The translations under genes were made by a program, and so were the position numbers. Shown here one piece after another: positions 28,740-36,034 of a DNA stretch of 64,000 nucleotides; position 1 is the first letter of the stretch, and every line of letters begins with the position of its first letter. The stretch lies in assembly GCF_011682045.1 (NCBI RefSeq), contig NZ_VVIW01000001.1, forward strand, positions 62,001-126,000. Reading direction: 5' to 3'. This DNA is from Massilia aquatica. GTDB taxonomy: Bacteria; Pseudomonadota; Gammaproteobacteria; Burkholderiales; Burkholderiaceae_D. The notes under the pieces are model-generated. The model had not been told where the DNA came from, did not search any database, and saw nothing but the letters and a program-made list of their open reading frames with translations.

Positions 28740-29617
28740 GGCTGCGCTCCGGCGCCGCTGGCGGCCTGTTTCGCCGGCGCGTACGGCGCCCGTTCGGCGA
28801 GGTAACGTTGCAGCACTGGATTGCTCCACTGCGACTCGTCCTGCAGCGCCCAGCTGCCTTCGCGCACGCCCTCGACGATCAGGTGGGCCACGCCGGCTTC
28901 GATCGCTTCGCTCACGCACAGCTGGGTCGGCTCGTTACGGGTCATGCCGCCTTCCAGCTCAAGTAAATTTTTCACATTCACGAACTTGAAGACGCTCGGA
29001 TGGATCTCATACGAGTAGATGGTTTTGGTGGTCGAGACGCTTTGCAGGACTTGTCCGCCCCGAATATCGATGCTGCGCAGGTTCACCGTGACCTGGTCGA
29101 CCCGGTACTGCGTGCTCATGCCGATGCCCAGGAAGCGCGCGCCGGCGCCACCGGTGCGCACATTGCTTTCGTAGGCAACGATGCCGCCCTCGATCAGCAG
29201 CGAGGCCGCCAGCAGCGGAGGAATCTGCACCGGCGCCGCATCGGCCGGCTGCGGCATTTCCAGCGCGCGCACGATCTTGCGTTCGGTCAGCAGGTTTTGC
29301 AGGTTCTCGCGTTCGACCGGAATGAACCAGCCCGATTCCTTGAGGGCCTTGACCAGCATCGACGAGGCGCCCTGCGTGACGGCGGTGGAGAACGAACTGT
29401 CCGGGGCCGGCTTGTACTGCCCGGTCTGGTCGCGGATGCCATAGACGGCCACGGCCACCTTGCCCTTAGGCGCGGGCAGGTTCAGCAGGTCGCGCGTGAC
29501 CGGGGTGGCGGGCGCCAGCTGCGCCCCGGCCGTCACCGCCGACGGCGGATGGCGGAAGGTGCAGCCGGCCAGCAGGCTGGCGCTGGCGGCGGCGATGGCC
29601 CAGTGCCGGGCGTTCAT
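28736..29617 (-). CDS. csgG: CsgG curli secretion channel
   Basis: 293 residues from the ATG at 29,617 (overlaps the csgF stop, ATGA). Lipoprotein signal MNARHWAIAAASASLLAGCT (lipobox LAGC). CsgG forms a nonameric outer-membrane pore. Seen: KVAVAVYGIRDQTGQYKPAP, SSFSTAVTQGASSMLVKALK, GWFIPVERENLQNLLTERKI, LLIEGGIVAYESNVRTGGAG ARFLGIG and YRVDQVTVNLRSIDIRGGQV, the conserved CsgG core. The C-terminal 25 residues after the domain are Ala/Pro-rich and specific to this protein. It lies between csgF and the CsgB-like gene. Confidence 0.95.
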   Translation of the reverse strand: MNARHWAIAAASASLLAGCTFRHPPSAVTAGAQLAPATPVTRDLLNLPAPKGKVAVAVYGIRDQTGQYKPAPDSSFSTAVTQGASSMLVKALKESGWFIPVERENLQNLLTERKIVRALEMPQPADAAPVQIPPLLAASLLIEGGIVAYESNVRTGGAGARFLGIGMSTQYRVDQVTVNLRSIDIRGGQVLQSVSTTKTIYSYEIHPSVFKFVNVKNLLELEGGMTRNEPTQLCVSEAIEAGVAHLIVEGVREGSWALQDESQWSNPVLQRYLAERAPYAPAKQAASGAGAQP

Positions 29618-30045
29618 TGCGCCACCTCGAAGGTGGTGGTGGCGCCGGTGGTCCTGTCGGTCGTGGTGATGCGCAACATGCCGCCGCCGAGGTCGATGAC
29701 GGTGATGGTGAAGTTGGCGGTTGAAAACGTTCCAGGCACCAGCTTGCCATCTTGCCCCAGCAATTTCGAGGTGGCCGCCGAAGCGAGTTGACTTAGCACA
29801 GTGCGTTCGAGCGTTTGATTGAACTGTGCGAGCGGTGACTGGTCGAACAAGGAAGAGCCGCCCAGGCCCGAGCTCTCCTTGTGCTTGGTCGTTGCCGTTG
29901 CACTGGCCAGCAGGTTGGGACCGTTGGCGGGGTAGCCGCCGAACGACGGGTTGACCGGCTGATACACGAGTTCGGTCGCGCTGGCGCTGCCCGCCAGCAG
30001 GGCCAGGCACAGCGTGGCCGCGCGAGAAATGACAGGGAGGTACAT
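29614..30045 (-). CDS. csgF: CsgF curli assembly factor
   Basis: 143 residues. Signal peptide MYLPVISRAATLCLALLAGS ASA; then TELVYQPVNPSFGGYPANGP, the hallmark N-terminus of mature CsgF (xLVYxPxNPxFGG) that plugs into the CsgG pore. The C-terminal TFSTANFTITVIDLGGGMLR ITTTD is the neck and beta-sandwich region. CsgF anchors the nucleator at the cell surface. Its stop overlaps the csgG start. Confidence 0.94.
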   Translation of the reverse strand: MYLPVISRAATLCLALLAGSASATELVYQPVNPSFGGYPANGPNLLASATATTKHKESSGLGGSSLFDQSPLAQFNQTLERTVLSQLASAATSKLLGQDGKLVPGTFSTANFTITVIDLGGGMLRITTTDRTTGATTTFEVAQ

Positions 30046-30093
30046 GGCTGATTTCCTTACATATTCAGAGATACAGCGTGGATGGAGACAGCG

Positions 30094-30552
30094 TCAGAGT
30101 TCGTCGGGCGCCAGGTCGGCGTCGTTGATGCGCTTGCGTTCGGCATCGGCGTCCAGCACCGCTTGCCAGGTTCTTTCGACGGCGTCTTCGCTGAGCGATT
30201 TGATGGCCGCGCGGGCGGCGGGCAGGCGTGTTTCGAACACGCGGCGCTGGGCGAAGTCGATGCGCACTTCGCTGCCGCGTCGTGCCGACGGGCGCTCGAC
30301 GATGGCAAGGGTAAAGCGTTCACTGCTTTCTTTTTCGCGCCATGCGGCGATGAAATACTGGCAGAAATCGTGACCGGCAACGGTGATGGCCTGGCTCGTG
30401 ACGACCCCGCCGTCGGTGTCGGCAACAAGTGCGCGCCGCGCCTGGTGGATAGCGTCCGTCGCGTCTTGCGGCGCGGCGTGCCGGGCTGCCGCGCCGGGCA
30501 CGCAGCCGAGCGACAGCGCGCACAGGGCGAGTAGATGGGTGGTCTTGGGCAT
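30094..30552 (-). CDS. csgE: CsgE curli assembly chaperone
   Basis: 152 residues from the ATG at 30,552 (MPKTTHLLALCALSLGCVPG, signal peptide); the frame is open to 30,663 without a better start. CsgE is a periplasmic capping chaperone for CsgG and delivers CsgA. Key match: GGVVTSQAITVAGHDFCQYF followed by AAWREKES and LAIVERPSARRGSEVRIDF, the CsgE pattern (GxVxxxTxTxxGxDFxxxF). It is the first gene of the curli operon in this window; csgD and csgC are not seen. Confidence 0.9.
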   Translation of the reverse strand: MPKTTHLLALCALSLGCVPGAAARHAAPQDATDAIHQARRALVADTDGGVVTSQAITVAGHDFCQYFIAAWREKESSERFTLAIVERPSARRGSEVRIDFAQRRVFETRLPAARAAIKSLSEDAVERTWQAVLDADAERKRINDADLAPDEL

Positions 30553-30890
30553 ACGGCCTCGCGGTTTGTTGTTCTTGTGTTGTGGCCAGAAAAATCGGTG
30601 ATGACGGTGCTGATGAGATGTGAGTTTATCGAGCGAGACCCCGCTGGCTTTGATGGCTGTCAAAAATTCAAGGACCGGATGTCAAGCGCTTCGGCTTGCT
30701 AAAAATCAATACTGGCGCGTGGAAATTTGAACGGGACAGGAGCTGTCCCAAAAGAAAATCGCGCGGCCTTTTCAGGCGGCGCGATCACGGTGCGGAGAGG
30801 AGGCGACGATGGTGACCATGTAGGGCGGGCGGCAGGCTTGTGTTGGCCGGGCACCGTCGCGGGTCGGCGCTACCCGCCATGGAACGCGGA
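30553..30890. other. Intergenic region between PEP-CTERM gene and csgE
   Basis: About 340 bases without a convincing gene. The lower half holds the curli promoter region; no -35/-10 pair was certain. At 30,733-30,749 there is a GGGACAG/CTGTCCC dyad with a three-base loop, and at 30,758-30,785 a second hairpin listed separately. Both point toward the end of the upstream PEP-CTERM transcript. Confidence 0.5.
30752..30785 (-). terminator. Probable terminator of the PEP-CTERM gene
   Basis: On the minus strand ATCGCGC and GCGCGAT (30,758-30,764 and 30,779-30,785) pair with a 14-base loop and are followed by TTTCTTTT. It lies about 105 bp after the stop of the PEP-CTERM gene. Confidence 0.6.
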
Positions 30891-32009
30891 TCAGCGTAGT
30901 GCACCGCGCCGGCGTGCAGCGTACAGGCCACACAAGGACAGCGCGGCCAGCGCGAGCATGTCCGGTTCCGGCACGGTGTTGCGGTCGGGCAGGGCGGCGC
31001 CTGCGATCAGGAAGATATCGCCGTAGCCGCCCGTGTCGCACGGACCGACCGGTCTGGCGTCGGCCAGGGTCGGGCCGGAAGCAGGTCCGCCGGTGCCGAA
31101 GCAGCCCATCCACACCTGCACCGAGAGCGTGTCGTAGCCGGCGCCTTCGAGTCCTTTCAGGTCGAGGCTCGGGATGTAATTGATGAATTCCACGGCGTTC
31201 GAGGCCTGGTTCGTGTTGATCAGCTGCCCGCCCGTGGGGCAGCTGCTGCCGTTCGGGGACGGGTACGATACGGTGTCGCTGACCACGCAGATTGCGCCGA
31301 CCGTCAGCGCAAAGTCAAGCGAGCCTGGCGTCGTCACGCCGCTGCCGTTAAAGGTTTTGGTCGATTGAAACAGCGAAGGATCCTTGAAAATATCCAGGGC
31401 GTCTAGTTGCTGCGTTTCAAAATATTGGTTGGCCAGCGTGCCTGCGCTATCGCGTATCGTTACCAGCGCCCAGATCGGCAGGCTGGCGGTGCTGTTCTGC
31501 GGATTATTGAAGTCGAAAGCGATCATCATCTGGTGGTAATCGCCGTCGAAGGTCAGCTTGCTGTTGAGCGTGGACAGGCCCATGTCCCAGCTGAACGCGG
31601 TGTCGTTGGCCAGCGCGCCGTTGTTGGCGGGATCGTTGCTCTCGCCCGTGAAGAAGTAATCCTTCTGGCCGCCGTTGATGGTCGTGAAGCCATTTTCCGA
31701 TGGCAGCGCCGCATCGCCATTGGCCAGGGTGGCGCCGCCGTTCGATGCGACCACGATCGCATCGTGCAGCGCGCCCTGTGCCGCGCTGAAGGTGTAGTCG
31801 CCCGTGAATCCGCCAGCGCCGCTGCCGGACAGGTAGTTCAGTACGCCGGTCGAACACGAGACAAAATTGCCGTAGGTCGCGCAGGCGGCGTTGGGCGAGG
31901 GGTAGGTGCTGGAGTAGCTTGGCAGCGGTCCTGCCAATACCGCGTTCGAGGCGCTGCCGGCCAATCCCAGCAACGCAAGTGCGGCGCAACGACGTGTGAT
32001 CGAGTTCAT
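30891..32009 (-). CDS. PEP-CTERM sorting-domain exported protein
   Basis: 372 residues from the ATG at 32,009 (MNSITRRCAALALLGLAGSA), with an AAAGGGA ribosome site; an in-frame ATG nine bases upstream is possible. Signal peptide ending NAVLAG. The body is Gly/Ser/Asn-rich and beta-like with no catalytic motif. The C-terminus VPEPDMLALAALSLCGLYAA RRRGALR is the PEP-CTERM tripartite signal (PEP, hydrophobic helix, Arg tail), processed by exosortase, usually for exopolysaccharide-associated surface proteins. No exosortase gene is in the window. Function is unknown. Confidence 0.88.
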   Translation of the reverse strand: MNSITRRCAALALLGLAGSASNAVLAGPLPSYSSTYPSPNAACATYGNFVSCSTGVLNYLSGSGAGGFTGDYTFSAAQGALHDAIVVASNGGATLANGDAALPSENGFTTINGGQKDYFFTGESNDPANNGALANDTAFSWDMGLSTLNSKLTFDGDYHQMMIAFDFNNPQNSTASLPIWALVTIRDSAGTLANQYFETQQLDALDIFKDPSLFQSTKTFNGSGVTTPGSLDFALTVGAICVVSDTVSYPSPNGSSCPTGGQLINTNQASNAVEFINYIPSLDLKGLEGAGYDTLSVQVWMGCFGTGGPASGPTLADARPVGPCDTGGYGDIFLIAGAALPDRNTVPEPDMLALAALSLCGLYAARRRGALR

Positions 32010-32280
32010 TTCAGGCATCCCTTTGTGATTATTCTTATTGCATGGGCGAGCATGGATCGTGCCAGTTTCGTAACTCTTTGTTTTTACTGAGATCACAAAA
32101 AATATTGCCTGCTATATGTAAAAAATTCCGACAGGTAAGAAATATTTTCAATTTGAAATGGTTAATTGATGGGTAAACCGGCTGTCGTCTGCCTCGGCGA
32201 GGGAGGATGGAGGCCGCGCTGGCAGCATGGTAGAGTCCCTCATCATCCATTCATGGCGCCAGCCAGGCCCAACGGACCCA

Positions 32281-32565
32281 ATGAGTACAAAGATCGATCA
32301 GCGTTCCCTGGTGGTCCTGCTTCAACATCCGCTGGCCGGATATCGCGACGTGCCCGCACCGGCACGCGAGGTGGTCATCGCCGGGTTAACGTGGGTTACC
32401 GATTCCTGGCCTTCGCTGGCAGTCTCATGGATCGAACAGGGGGTGCCGCTCGACCAGGAACTGGTCGACCTGTTGATCGAGATCGGACAGAAAAGCCGCT
32501 GGCCGCAGCCGCTCCGGCACAAGGCCAAGGCCCTGGTGCGCCGCTGGTGGCGTGAAGGGAGATAA
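32281..32565 (+). CDS. Small hypothetical protein
   Basis: 94 residues from the ATG at 32,281 (MSTKIDQRSLVVLLQHPLAG); the frame is open upstream to 32,227. It has an amphipathic, soluble look (REVVIAGLTWVTDSWPSLAV, WPQPLRHKAKALVRRWWREG) with a basic C-terminus. I do not recognise the family. It is the last chromosomal gene before the integrated element. The coding bias (GC-rich third positions) supports a real gene. Confidence 0.5.
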   Translation: MSTKIDQRSLVVLLQHPLAGYRDVPAPAREVVIAGLTWVTDSWPSLAVSWIEQGVPLDQELVDLLIEIGQKSRWPQPLRHKAKALVRRWWREGR

Positions 32566-32667
32566 TTGATCGGCTGAGCGTGGGCCACCATCATGGTGGC
32601 CGGTATCGGCAGAGCGGCGCTGTTGTTGGCGCGCCGGCATGGCGCGCCTCAAGCACGCGCAGACAAC

Positions 32668-32702
32668 AAAAAACCCGCGTTCTCAAGGCGAGAATCGCGG
32701 GT
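32668..32702 (-). terminator. Original downstream terminator of tRNA-Leu, displaced by the island
   Basis: On the minus strand an ACCCGCG...CGCGGGT hairpin (one bulge) is followed by six T residues. It lies 34 bp beyond the left att copy, exactly where the end of the tRNA-Leu transcript would be if the 20-kb element were absent. It is separated from the intact tRNA by the island. Confidence 0.75.
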
Positions 32703-32736
32703 CAGTGGGCCTTGCTGTACTTGCTGAAGCTTGTTC

Positions 32737-32761
32737 TTTGGTGCCGGGAGCCGGAATCGAA
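32737..32761. repeat. attL: duplicated 3' end of tRNA-Leu
   Basis: 25 bp identical to 53,069-53,093. The last 23 bp equal the 3' end of tRNA-Leu, including CCA. The rest of a tRNA does not follow, so this is a leftover copy from site-specific integration. Confidence 0.93.
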
Positions 32762-33044
32762 TTTCTACTCAAGACCCGCATGGATGCTCACTCTTGGCGT
32801 TTTTAAAAGTTCATATACCGGGAAAAATACCGCTAGAATGATCGGCTTGCTTAGTGTTGTTTTTCTGCACTCTTAGATGCTCGCGAAATCGGTCAGCGGG
32901 GTCCCGCAAGAACGTATAAGGGAAATCGCAAGCTTTTTGCGGTGCGCCGAACGCCGCACCTGAGCGACCATGGGTTGATGTCTGGAAGCCGGACGCAACG
33001 GCGAGACAAGAACGCATCTGTTCCTTTGCCTACAAGCGTAACTG

Positions 33045-33287
33045 TCAAAGTTTCGCAATGGTCATCAACTCCGCCAGCGTCATATTCAACGCGTCAGCGA
33101 TGCGCACCAAATGCAGTAGCCCTGCATTTTGCTCCCCTCTCTCAATCGCCCCAAGATACGACCGATCAATGCCGCTAAGATGGGCGAGTTCTTCTTGGGA
33201 GACCCCACCGTTTCTTCGAGCCGCACGCACTGCCGCACCGAAAGCTACTAGCGCAGGCTCGTGGGTTTTCGGGGAGGCTATTGGCAT
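33045..33287 (-). CDS. XRE-family DNA-binding regulator (C-protein size)
   Basis: 80 residues. One helix-turn-helix: FGAAVRAARRNGGVSQEELA, HLSGIDRSYLGAIERGEQNA, then GLLHLVRIADALNMTLAELM. Size and layout resemble controller (C) proteins of restriction-modification systems and small phage-type repressors. A strong dyad (33,280-33,315) overlaps its start codon, so it probably represses itself and the divergent gene at 33,378. It is the leftmost gene of the island. Whether it controls the restriction-modification genes 9 kb away cannot be told. Confidence 0.88.
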   Translation of the reverse strand: MPIASPKTHEPALVAFGAAVRAARRNGGVSQEELAHLSGIDRSYLGAIERGEQNAGLLHLVRIADALNMTLAELMTIAKL

Positions 33288-33315
33288 GTTGCCATAGTCC
33301 CGCTATGATGCCAAT
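33280..33315. promoter_or_regulatory. Dyad operator over the XRE start codon
   Basis: ATTGGCAT (33,280-33,287) and ATGCCAAT (33,308-33,315) form a perfect outer inverted repeat, and CATAG/CTATG (33,293-33,297 and 33,303-33,307) form an inner one. The block lies between XRE and the divergent gene, and the left arm includes the XRE ATG. Confidence 0.65.
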
Positions 33316-33377
33316 CTTTCCACGGGTGATCTTCCCCATTTGGCTAGTGCGGCATTGCTTTTATCGAGGGGGTAGCA

Positions 33378-34157
33378 GTGAAGATTCGGTTGGAAGGATT
33401 CTTGACGGAACAGCGGTTAGTTGAGGCCTTAGACCTCATGCGAGCGCACGCGGGGTCCATCACGTGTTCGGTAAAGGGCGAATTGACCATCGTGCCCACA
33501 ACATCGTCGCGCACGCCCGTCGACGCGGAGTTGAATGTCAGCGATGGAACCGACTCCCGCGCTTTTATTGTCTCCGATGATCGGCTAACTGACGGTCAAA
33601 CGGAAGAAGACAGTTGGGATGGACCGCTCCCGGCTTACGTTAGTGGTGTTTTCGACAACAGTCAGGAAGCCCAAGCTCATCGGCTTGCCAGTCAACAGCG
33701 TGAGGAGCAGGATCGCTTAGCCTACATAGAGCGGCAGGCTCGCCAGAAGTCACTGCTCAGAGAACACGTCCGTGATAAAGAATTCTTCGGTCTTCTTGTC
33801 AAACGTGATGGGCCGGCATTAATTGACGCGCTTAACACAGAGATTGCAACGATTTGGCAACAAAATCAGCCCGTTTTCTTGCACGACTGTAAGCAGGGAA
33901 AAGCTGGTCAATTGCGGCCGATGCCACAGCTCGAACTACGGGGCACTACGGTCACCATTTACGGTTTTAATACGCTTGGAAGCACGCGCAAGATTCTCAC
34001 CCCTCTCTCGCAGAAGGGTGGAAGCCTGGGCGTCGAACCATTGTGGTCTTATCCTGAATGGGTATTAGGCACTGTCCCACGACTTCGCGCAGTTATTGAC
34101 GGGTTTGCGCTGCGGGCAGGGCTAGAACGATATGAGGAAAAAAAGGTCCCATCGTGA
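33378..34157 (+). CDS. Island protein of unknown function
   Basis: 259 residues with a GGGGGTAGCAGTG ribosome region before the ATG. N-terminal half is beta-rich (MKIRLEGFLTEQRLVEALDL, SITCSVKGELTIVPTTSSRT), the middle is a charged helix (HRLASQQREEQDRLAYIERQ), and the C-terminal half has GTTVTIYGFNTLGSTRKILT. No signal peptide, membrane helix or known motif is evident. Codon use is clearly AT-richer than chromosomal genes here. It is divergent from the XRE gene and probably controlled by it. Confidence 0.6.
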   Translation: MKIRLEGFLTEQRLVEALDLMRAHAGSITCSVKGELTIVPTTSSRTPVDAELNVSDGTDSRAFIVSDDRLTDGQTEEDSWDGPLPAYVSGVFDNSQEAQAHRLASQQREEQDRLAYIERQARQKSLLREHVRDKEFFGLLVKRDGPALIDALNTEIATIWQQNQPVFLHDCKQGKAGQLRPMPQLELRGTTVTIYGFNTLGSTRKILTPLSQKGGSLGVEPLWSYPEWVLGTVPRLRAVIDGFALRAGLERYEEKKVPS

Positions 34158-34224
34158 TGATGTACCGTCAAAGACAGGTTCGTTACCTGCTGCTGTCTTT
34201 TTGCTTGCTCTCATCCACATCACC

Positions 34225-34971
34225 ATGACTCGCTTTGCACCTCCGGCTGTATATAAATGCCCGTCGTGCGGGAGTCTCTTCACCTGGGCACGGTTCGCTT
34301 CATTTCGCCCTATGGGCGCGGGCACTACATGGTCAGATGGTGGCGAGGCAGAGAGCGGTTTGGTTGATATGTGCTCGGTTATAGGTTGCCCCGAATGTTC
34401 GATAATTTTGTGGACTGATGACTACGATCCTGTGGGAATTTTGCCCCGCAAGCCGCCTGAAGTTGGGCCTCTCGCGCGCGTGATCGCGAAGTGGAACGGG
34501 GATAAGCACGGCCACCTTAACGCCGAGCAGACGTGGCGCGATGTTCCGGCCGAGTGGAAAGTCGTAGAGCCTGGCAGGCCACTGCGGGAGCTCAGTGTGG
34601 ATAGCAAGATAGAACTCGCGCATATGCTTAGCCACTCCCGCGGACTATTTCTACGGCGCCATCTTTGGTGGCTGAGTAACGATCATGAGCGTGTGCTCGA
34701 TGACGGAACGCGTTGCAGGCGTGAGCCTGCGATGTCCAATACCGCACGTGAGGAAAACATGATGGCGCTCTTGGAATTGCTCGAAGCGAATGACCAGGCC
34801 CCAATTCTCCGCGTAGAACTCCTGCGGATGTTGGGCAGGTTCGATGAGGCAATCGCGCTTCTGAAGCACACGGCAAATCCAATAGGTCGGCTTGTTGGGA
34901 AAAACCTTGAAATCCAATCCTGGATATTGGACAGTGATAGAAATCTAAAAGTAACACGGTCAAACAGCTAA
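34225..34971 (+). CDS. Island protein with N-terminal zinc-ribbon cysteines
   Basis: 248 residues from the ATG at 34,225 (MTRFAPPAVYKCPSCGSLFT); an in-frame ATG at 34,132 would overlap the previous gene and add a hydrophobic stretch, so the start is uncertain. CPSC and, 40 residues on, CPEC suggest a zinc ribbon. The C-terminal third has ALLELLEANDQAPILRVELL RMLGRFDEAIALL, a short TPR-like helical repeat. Function unknown. Between 34,165 and 34,205 AAGACAG/CTGTCTT with T-run could terminate the preceding transcript. Confidence 0.55.
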   Translation: MTRFAPPAVYKCPSCGSLFTWARFASFRPMGAGTTWSDGGEAESGLVDMCSVIGCPECSIILWTDDYDPVGILPRKPPEVGPLARVIAKWNGDKHGHLNAEQTWRDVPAEWKVVEPGRPLRELSVDSKIELAHMLSHSRGLFLRRHLWWLSNDHERVLDDGTRCRREPAMSNTAREENMMALLELLEANDQAPILRVELLRMLGRFDEAIALLKHTANPIGRLVGKNLEIQSWILDSDRNLKVTRSNS

Positions 34972-35196
34972 AAGTCCTCGCCAGCGGACCCGAAGCGTGA
35001 AATATCTAGGTTTTAAACCAGTGCTATCGAAGGAGGCCAACCAATGCTAATCGGTTGGAGCGAATGATAATGACGTCATGCGCCTGTCGAGCCAGCGTTT
35101 CTCGCATACCGATAGCGCCTTCAAATTTTGCTTTACGGTCTTGGTGAACCGTGAACCGTGAACTGCGCATCGAATCAAAAATGGCACAATTCCACA

Positions 35197-35574
35197 TTAG
35201 CGAAAAATAGTGCTCACAACATTAGTCAGTGGATCGAAATCAAGGCGCATGAAAGTTGGTTTGTCGTATAGCCAACGTTCAACCCCATCATCGATGGGCC
35301 AAAGTCTGTCTGGTTTTCCCATTATATTAACAACTTCATCTTTTGAAGAGCCAAGACGAACTCCTTCAACAGCCTCACTGAATGGGCGCTCAAAGCGCAC
35401 GGATGAGACAACGTTTTTATCGAAAAAGATCTGAACGCCATCGGCTGGGAATTTAATTACAGAAAACGTGCGTGAATCGATAGTCTCCGAAATCGGCGAT
35501 GAAGTAATGTTGGCCGTTGACTGAACCTTAGCTAAGTCCATTCCTTTTCTGATAATTGATAGTTTATTCTGCAT
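35197..35574 (-). CDS. Small protein, possible second immunity protein
   Basis: 125 residues, two bases downstream of the SUKH immunity gene and co-directional with the toxin cassette. LGSSKDEVVNIMGKPDRLWP fits the G.S..eV...lG.P pattern of SmpA/OmlA (BamE)-like and some immunity folds; the rest, e.g. VQIFFDKNVVSSVRFERPFS, is beta-rich. No signal peptide is seen. Position at the end of a toxin-immunity operon suggests immunity (inference). It could instead be an unrelated cytoplasmic protein. Confidence 0.6.
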   Translation of the reverse strand: MQNKLSIIRKGMDLAKVQSTANITSSPISETIDSRTFSVIKFPADGVQIFFDKNVVSSVRFERPFSEAVEGVRLGSSKDEVVNIMGKPDRLWPIDDGVERWLYDKPTFMRLDFDPLTNVVSTIFR

Positions 35575-35576
35575 AC

Positions 35577-36032
35577 TTAATTATCCGGTTTGAGCTGTTG
35601 TACGAAATCTTGAAAAGAATCTGCAATTTTATACACATTTTTAAATTCGTTCCAATGAAGAGGTGCGGTATGAGGTTCATTCTCGTGATCCCAAAAGAAA
35701 ACGCCGCCCGGCGCAGTGCCGTTTAGGGTCAGCAAAAACAAGTTGCCTCCTGGATCGTTTGCGAAAGGAAGGAAGCCATCAGGTATCCGGCCTCGAAACG
35801 TCTCCAGATTATCGTCAAGATCTAACGATGATCCGTCTTCCAAGCCAAAAAAATCATTGACTATAACCGTCCCAAATTTTTCCACGGTTAACACACACAG
35901 ATCGGTACGCCCACCGTTATTTAAAAGCAAAAAAGATTTGTAATCCGCCGGGAGATCACGGTCTATCCGATTCTCAAACGCAATCACGTCGTCTGGATTA
36001 ATTTGCGTTAAGTTTTTCTGTTCAAACTTCAT
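35577..36032 (-). CDS. SUKH (SMI1/KNR4) immunity protein
   Basis: 151 residues, two bases after the toxin gene. SUKH hallmarks: INPDDVIAFENRIDRDLPAD, YKSFLLLNNGGRTDLCVLTV, then FLPFANDPGGNLFLLTLNGT and APGGVFFWDHENEP, the conserved FA.D..GN...... core followed by V..WDH. This family neutralises nuclease toxins of polymorphic toxin systems; it should protect the carrier and siblings from the HNH nuclease encoded upstream. Confidence 0.92.
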   Translation of the reverse strand: MKFEQKNLTQINPDDVIAFENRIDRDLPADYKSFLLLNNGGRTDLCVLTVEKFGTVIVNDFFGLEDGSSLDLDDNLETFRGRIPDGFLPFANDPGGNLFLLTLNGTAPGGVFFWDHENEPHTAPLHWNEFKNVYKIADSFQDFVQQLKPDN

Positions 36033-36034
36033 GC

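Noticed and set aside
32762-33044. Possible short genes just inside attL
   Set aside because: Several small frames occur on both strands but none has a ribosome site, motif or coding bias; the interval is best left as unassigned island DNA.
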